Shown here in pieces: positions 5,526-8,185 of a DNA stretch of 8,185 bases. A model generated the notes under the pieces. It was not told the origin of the DNA and made no database searches. It saw nothing but the letters and a program-made list of their open reading frames with translations. The position numbers and the translations under genes were made by a program. The stretch's first letter is position 1. Every line of letters starts with the position of its first letter. Source of the DNA: JBGPYB01 sp041493035 (lineage in GTDB: Bacteria; Acidobacteriota; Vicinamibacteria; Fen-336); contig JBGPYB010000190.1 in assembly GCA_041493035.1 (NCBI GenBank), positions 1 through 8,185 on the forward strand. The letters are read 5' to 3'.

Positions 5526-6422
5526 ATGTTGATCCGGATCGGTTCGCGGGGGAGCGCCCTGGCTCTCTGGCAGGCGGAACACGTGAAGAGTCGCCTCGAG
5601 GCGCTTGGCCACACTGTCCAAGTCGGCGTCATCACGACCACGGGCGACCGGTTCCTCGACACGCGTCTCGAGAGCGTGGGAGGGAAGGGGGCATTCCTCA
5701 AGGAGATCGAGGACGCGCTTCTTGCGGGTGACGTCGACCTCGCTGTCCACAGCCTGAAGGACGTGCCCACGGTACTTCCCGAAGGGCTGACCCTCTGTGC
5801 TGTGCTCGAACGGGCCGATCCCCGGGACGCACTGCTGTCGACGGGCGGTCGACGGTTGATGACGCTGCCAGCTGGTGCCTTGGTCGGCACGACCAGCCTC
5901 CGCCGGCAGGCGCAGCTCCGTGCGCTTCGGCCCGACCTCGTCGTGGCCGATCTCCGGGGGAACGTCGACACGCGCATCCGACGGCTTCGGGAGAGGAGTT
6001 TCGACGCGATCCTCCTGGCCATGGCTGGACTCGAGCGCCTGGGTCGCGCGACAGAAGCTACCGAGATCCTCGATCCGGACGTCATGCTCCCGGCACCGGG
6101 GCAGGGAGCGATGGCTCTCGAGTGCCGCGCCGACGACAAGGAGACGGCTCGGGCCGTGTCGCCCCTCCTCCACCAGCCCACACTGCGCGCGGTGACGAGC
6201 GAACGGGCTCTGCTTTCGGCGCTTCAGGGAGGGTGCAACGTTCCCTTGGGCGCCCATGCGCAACTCGAAGGGGACACGCTTTGGCTTCGGGCGTTCGTAG
6301 CGCGGGTCGACGGCAGCGCCCTGATTCGTGGCCAGGGGCGGGGTGAATCGGCCGCAGAGCTGGGGCTGCGCGTGGCCGAGGATCTGGTCGCCCGCGGCGC
6401 GCTGGAGCTGATGGCCTCGTGA
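5526..6422 (+). CDS. hemC: Hydroxymethylbilane synthase (porphobilinogen deaminase)
   Basis: HemC joins four porphobilinogen units into hydroxymethylbilane using a covalently bound dipyrromethane cofactor, in the cytosol. The 298 residues cover the whole family length. Motifs: RIGSRGSALALWQA at 4-17; GGKGAFLKE (52-60); HSLKDVPT with catalytic D79; GTTSLRRQAQL (121-131); RGNVDTRIRRL (144-154); PGQGAMALE (191-199); and LQGGCNVPLGAHA, where C237 is the cofactor-attachment cysteine. ATG 5526 begins 4 nt after the hemA stop and places MLIRIGSRGS exactly where the family starts. A longer reading from 5475 would overlap hemA. There is no clear Shine-Dalgarno, so coupling to hemA is likely. It overlaps hemD by 4 nt. 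Confidence 0.97.
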   Translation: MLIRIGSRGSALALWQAEHVKSRLEALGHTVQVGVITTTGDRFLDTRLESVGGKGAFLKEIEDALLAGDVDLAVHSLKDVPTVLPEGLTLCAVLERADPRDALLSTGGRRLMTLPAGALVGTTSLRRQAQLRALRPDLVVADLRGNVDTRIRRLRERSFDAILLAMAGLERLGRATEATEILDPDVMLPAPGQGAMALECRADDKETARAVSPLLHQPTLRAVTSERALLSALQGGCNVPLGAHAQLEGDTLWLRAFVARVDGSALIRGQGRGESAAELGLRVAEDLVARGALELMAS

Positions 6423-7231
6423 GTTCGGGAAGTGAGACCGCACGGCCTCTGGCCGGCCGGAGAATCCTCGTGACTCGCAGACCCGAGCAGTCGGCAGGGC
6501 TCGTTTCGCGTCTCGAGACCCTGGGCGCCGAGGTCGAGGCGGTGCCTGCCATCGAGATCGCTCCGGCGCAAGACCCGGGTCCCCTCGATCGAGCCCTCGC
6601 TGGCCTGCACCGCTACGATTGGATCGCGTTCACGAGCGCCAACGCTGTTCTTGCGGTCGCCGATCGTCTGTCCATGCTGGGCCTGCCCCTGAGCACTCGT
6701 GGTGTCTCTCTTGCGTCCGTGGGCCCCGCCACCACCGAGGCGATTCGGGAACGCTTTCCCGAGGACGACGTGGCCCTCCAGCCCGTGGCTGATTTCCGCG
6801 CCGACGGGTTGGCCGAGGCCCTGCTGGCTCGTGGCGTTCGGGGCCAGCGGTTCCTGCTGCCGGTCTCGGACCGCGCCCGTCTCGTCCTGGGTCGCGCGCT
6901 CACCACTGCCGGCGCAACGGTCGATACCGTGGAAGCGTACCGGACGGTTCCGCCCGCGGCACTGGCTGAGCGAATTGGGGACATCCTGTTGAGCAGATTG
7001 GACTTGGTTGTCTTCGCGTCCCCGTCGGCCGTGGAGACCCTCTCGGCCGTCGCCGGCCCTCGGCTCATGGGGCTCCCGGTGGCCGTCATAGGGCCGGTCA
7101 CTGAAGAGGCGGCCCGTCGCGCCGGCCTCGACGTGCGCGCCGTCGCGAATCCGTCGACGACGAAGGGCCTCCTTGGCGCCATCCTCCGGCACTTCGGGGC
7201 GGCCCCCCTCGCCTTGACAGCCGGCTCCTAA
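6419..7231 (+). CDS. hemD: Uroporphyrinogen-III synthase
   Basis: HemD inverts ring D of hydroxymethylbilane and closes it to uroporphyrinogen III, the branch point to haem, sirohaem and cobalamin. The protein has 270 residues. Although sequence conservation in this family is low, the usual landmarks are visible: ILVTRRPEQSAGL (16-28), FTSANAV (71-77), VGPATTEAI (101-109), VEAYRTV (171-177), FASPSAV (199-205), IGPVTEEAA (224-232) and STTKGLLGAI (246-255). These span the two alternating lobes of the fold. It starts with GTG within the hemC stop (GTGA overlap); GGAG at 6404-6407 is a plausible but distant ribosome-binding site. Its last codons contain the -35 box of the rpsA promoter. There is no fused uroporphyrinogen methyltransferase, unlike the cobA-hemD fusions of some relatives. 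Confidence 0.93.
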   Translation: MSSGSETARPLAGRRILVTRRPEQSAGLVSRLETLGAEVEAVPAIEIAPAQDPGPLDRALAGLHRYDWIAFTSANAVLAVADRLSMLGLPLSTRGVSLASVGPATTEAIRERFPEDDVALQPVADFRADGLAEALLARGVRGQRFLLPVSDRARLVLGRALTTAGATVDTVEAYRTVPPAALAERIGDILLSRLDLVVFASPSAVETLSAVAGPRLMGLPVAVIGPVTEEAARRAGLDVRAVANPSTTKGLLGAILRHFGAAPLALTAGS

Positions 7232-7243
7232 GTCAAGTATCCT
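7214..7243 (+). promoter_or_regulatory. Housekeeping sigma-70-type promoter for rpsA
   Basis: A perfect -35 TTGACA (7214-7219) is followed after 18 bp by TATCCT (7238-7243). The -35 lies inside the end of hemD and the -10 just after its stop. Transcription would start near 7250 and leave a leader of ~77 nt. This is the best sigma-70 match in the window, as expected for a ribosomal protein gene. It gives rpsA its own transcript, separate from the haem operon. Confidence 0.75.
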
Positions 7244-7308
7244 GCGCCGCTTAGTCCTTGATGTGCGGGCCTCATCGGGCGCCGTCGTCGCGGACAATTC
7301 TGAGCCCT

Positions 7309-7313
7309 GGAGG
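7309..7313 (+). promoter_or_regulatory. Distant Shine-Dalgarno for rpsA
   Basis: GGAGG lies 13 nt before ATG 7327, longer than the usual 5-9. A second purine run, AAGAGG (7320-7325), ends one base from the ATG and is too close. The closest canonical site is therefore suboptimal, reminiscent of rpsA leaders elsewhere, which often lack a good site and are controlled by S1 itself. Confidence 0.45.
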
Positions 7314-7326
7314 TTCCGTAAGAGGC

Positions 7327-8185
7327 ATGTCGGATACCGAGAAGTCGTATCGCGCCACCCTAACCACCCACCCCGTTCCCCCACAGGCTGCGACACCCGT
7401 CGACGAACCCGTGAACGAAGCCCCATTCGACGCCGAAGAGTACGAACGGCTGCTGGACATGTACGACGTCAGCTTCAGGAACTTCGCCGAGGGCGAGGTC
7501 GTGAGGGGGGTCGTCCTGCAAGTGTCGGCGTCCGAGGTCATCGTCGACGTCGGCTACAAGTCCGAGGGAATCATCGCCCTCGAGGAGTTCCGCGACGAGA
7601 CCGGCCAGCTCTCGATCAAGGTGGGAGACACCGTCGACGTCCTTCTGGAGAAGACTGAGGACAAGGAAGGCTACGTCGTCCTTTCCAAGGAAAAAGCCGA
7701 GAAGATGAAGGTCTGGGACGACGTGGAGCGCGCCTATCAGGAGCGCCGCGTCGTCGTGGGCCGGGTCATCGAGCGCGTGAAGGGCGGGCTCGCCGTGGAC
7801 ATCGGCGTCCGCGCGTTCCTCCCGGGCAGCCAGGTCGACGTGCGTCCGGTCCGCAACCTGGACAGCCTCCGCGGCCAGGAGCTGCGGATGCGTGTCATCA
7901 AGGTCAACAAGAAGCGCGGAAACATCGTTCTCTCCCGCAAGGCCGTCCTCGAAGAGGAGAACGCCGAGAAGAAGCGCGACACCCTGGAGACCCTGGAGGA
8001 AGGCAAGATCCTCAGGGGGGCGGTCAAGAACATCACCGAATCCGGGGCCTTCGTGGACCTGGGGGGGATCGACGGCCTCCTCCACATCACCGATATGTCC
8101 TGGGGCCGCATCAACCACCCGAGCGACATGGTCAAGCTCGATCAGGAAATCGAAGTCGTCGTCCTCAACGTTGACAAGGAAAAAG
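7327..8185 (+). CDS. rpsA: 30S ribosomal protein S1, 5' part
   Basis: S1 binds mRNA at the 30S platform and helps start translation of structured or weak-site messages. The first 286 residues are present and the frame is open at the right edge. After a Pro/Ala/Glu-rich N-terminal tail (to ~45), OB-fold S1 domains appear. Domain 1 spans about 55-125 (GEVVRGVVLQVSASEVIVDV ... YVVLSKEKA). Domain 2 spans ~140-205 (VVVGRVIERVKGGLAVDIGV, FLPGSQVDVRPVRNL, NIVLSRKAVLEEE). Domain 3 starts at ~225 (ILRGAVKNITESGAFVDLGG, DGLLHITDMSWGRINHPS) and is cut. The FLPGSQ and SGAFVDLGG motifs are the classic marks of S1 domains 2 and 3. ATG 7327 is preferred. An in-frame ATG at 7261 would add 22 residues, but no ribosome-binding site precedes it and it lies only ~11 nt after the predicted transcription start. 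Confidence 0.95.
   Translation, partial: MSDTEKSYRATLTTHPVPPQAATPVDEPVNEAPFDAEEYERLLDMYDVSFRNFAEGEVVRGVVLQVSASEVIVDVGYKSEGIIALEEFRDETGQLSIKVGDTVDVLLEKTEDKEGYVVLSKEKAEKMKVWDDVERAYQERRVVVGRVIERVKGGLAVDIGVRAFLPGSQVDVRPVRNLDSLRGQELRMRVIKVNKKRGNIVLSRKAVLEEENAEKKRDTLETLEEGKILRGAVKNITESGAFVDLGGIDGLLHITDMSWGRINHPSDMVKLDQEIEVVVLNVDKEK

Noticed and set aside
4121..6181. Very long (686-codon) open frame on the minus strand
   Set aside because: It lies entirely opposite ccsA, hemA and hemC, whose proteins show all family motifs. Its translation is Arg/Ser-rich with no domain. It is a product of GC-rich codon bias.
6224..7426. 400-codon open frame on the minus strand
   Set aside because: It is antisense to the end of hemC, all of hemD and the start of rpsA; no ribosome-binding site, low-complexity translation, no recognisable domain.

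Overview
The window is GC-rich chromosomal DNA from what looks like an Acidobacteriota-type organism; a myxobacterial or deltaproteobacterial relative is the alternative. This rests on codon and base use, a DUF4388 (PatA N-terminal-like) gene, a sigma-54-type promoter before pilus-like genes, and a ccsA/hemX-like gene leading hemA-hemC-hemD. No tRNA, rRNA, CRISPR array, insertion sequence or phage gene is visible. All eight plus-strand genes and the one minus-strand gene look intact, apart from the two cut by the window edges.

Layout. (1) Positions 1-971, minus strand: most of a DUF4388 protein gene with a TTG start, running off the left edge. (2) Positions 972-1090: a divergent promoter region. 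(3) 1091-1555, plus: a small YacP-like NYN/PIN-fold nuclease. (4) 1556-1941: a 386-bp non-coding region holding a near-perfect sigma-54 (-24/-12) promoter, an upstream inverted repeat, a repeated 10-bp palindrome and a hairpin just before the next start. (5) 1942-3267, plus: a three-gene group encoding a secreted ComEA-like helix-hairpin-helix protein, a GspH/FimT-type pseudopilin and a small Ig-like-fold protein. A strong hairpin separates the first two genes, and an ATGA overlap joins the last two. (6) 3268-3449: spacer with a GNRA-loop hairpin and an extended -10 promoter. (7) 3450-7231, plus: a tightly packed operon of a ccsA/hemX-like membrane protein, hemA, hemC and hemD, with junctions of 1-nt overlap, 4-nt gap and 4-nt overlap. 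(8) 7214-7326: a consensus promoter starting inside the end of hemD. (9) 7327-8185, plus: the first ~286 codons of rpsA (ribosomal protein S1), cut by the right edge.

How the genes fit together. hemA, hemC and hemD supply three steps of the C5 tetrapyrrole pathway: glutamyl-tRNA to glutamate-1-semialdehyde, porphobilinogen to hydroxymethylbilane, and hydroxymethylbilane to uroporphyrinogen III. hemB and hemL are not in the window. The ccsA/hemX-like protein either handles haem for cytochrome c assembly or modulates HemA. The sigma-54-linked trio of DNA-binding HhH protein, minor pseudopilin and Ig-like protein suggests a surface DNA-binding or uptake accessory module under pilus-type control. 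This is the least ordinary part of the window. The remainder is recognisable housekeeping content.
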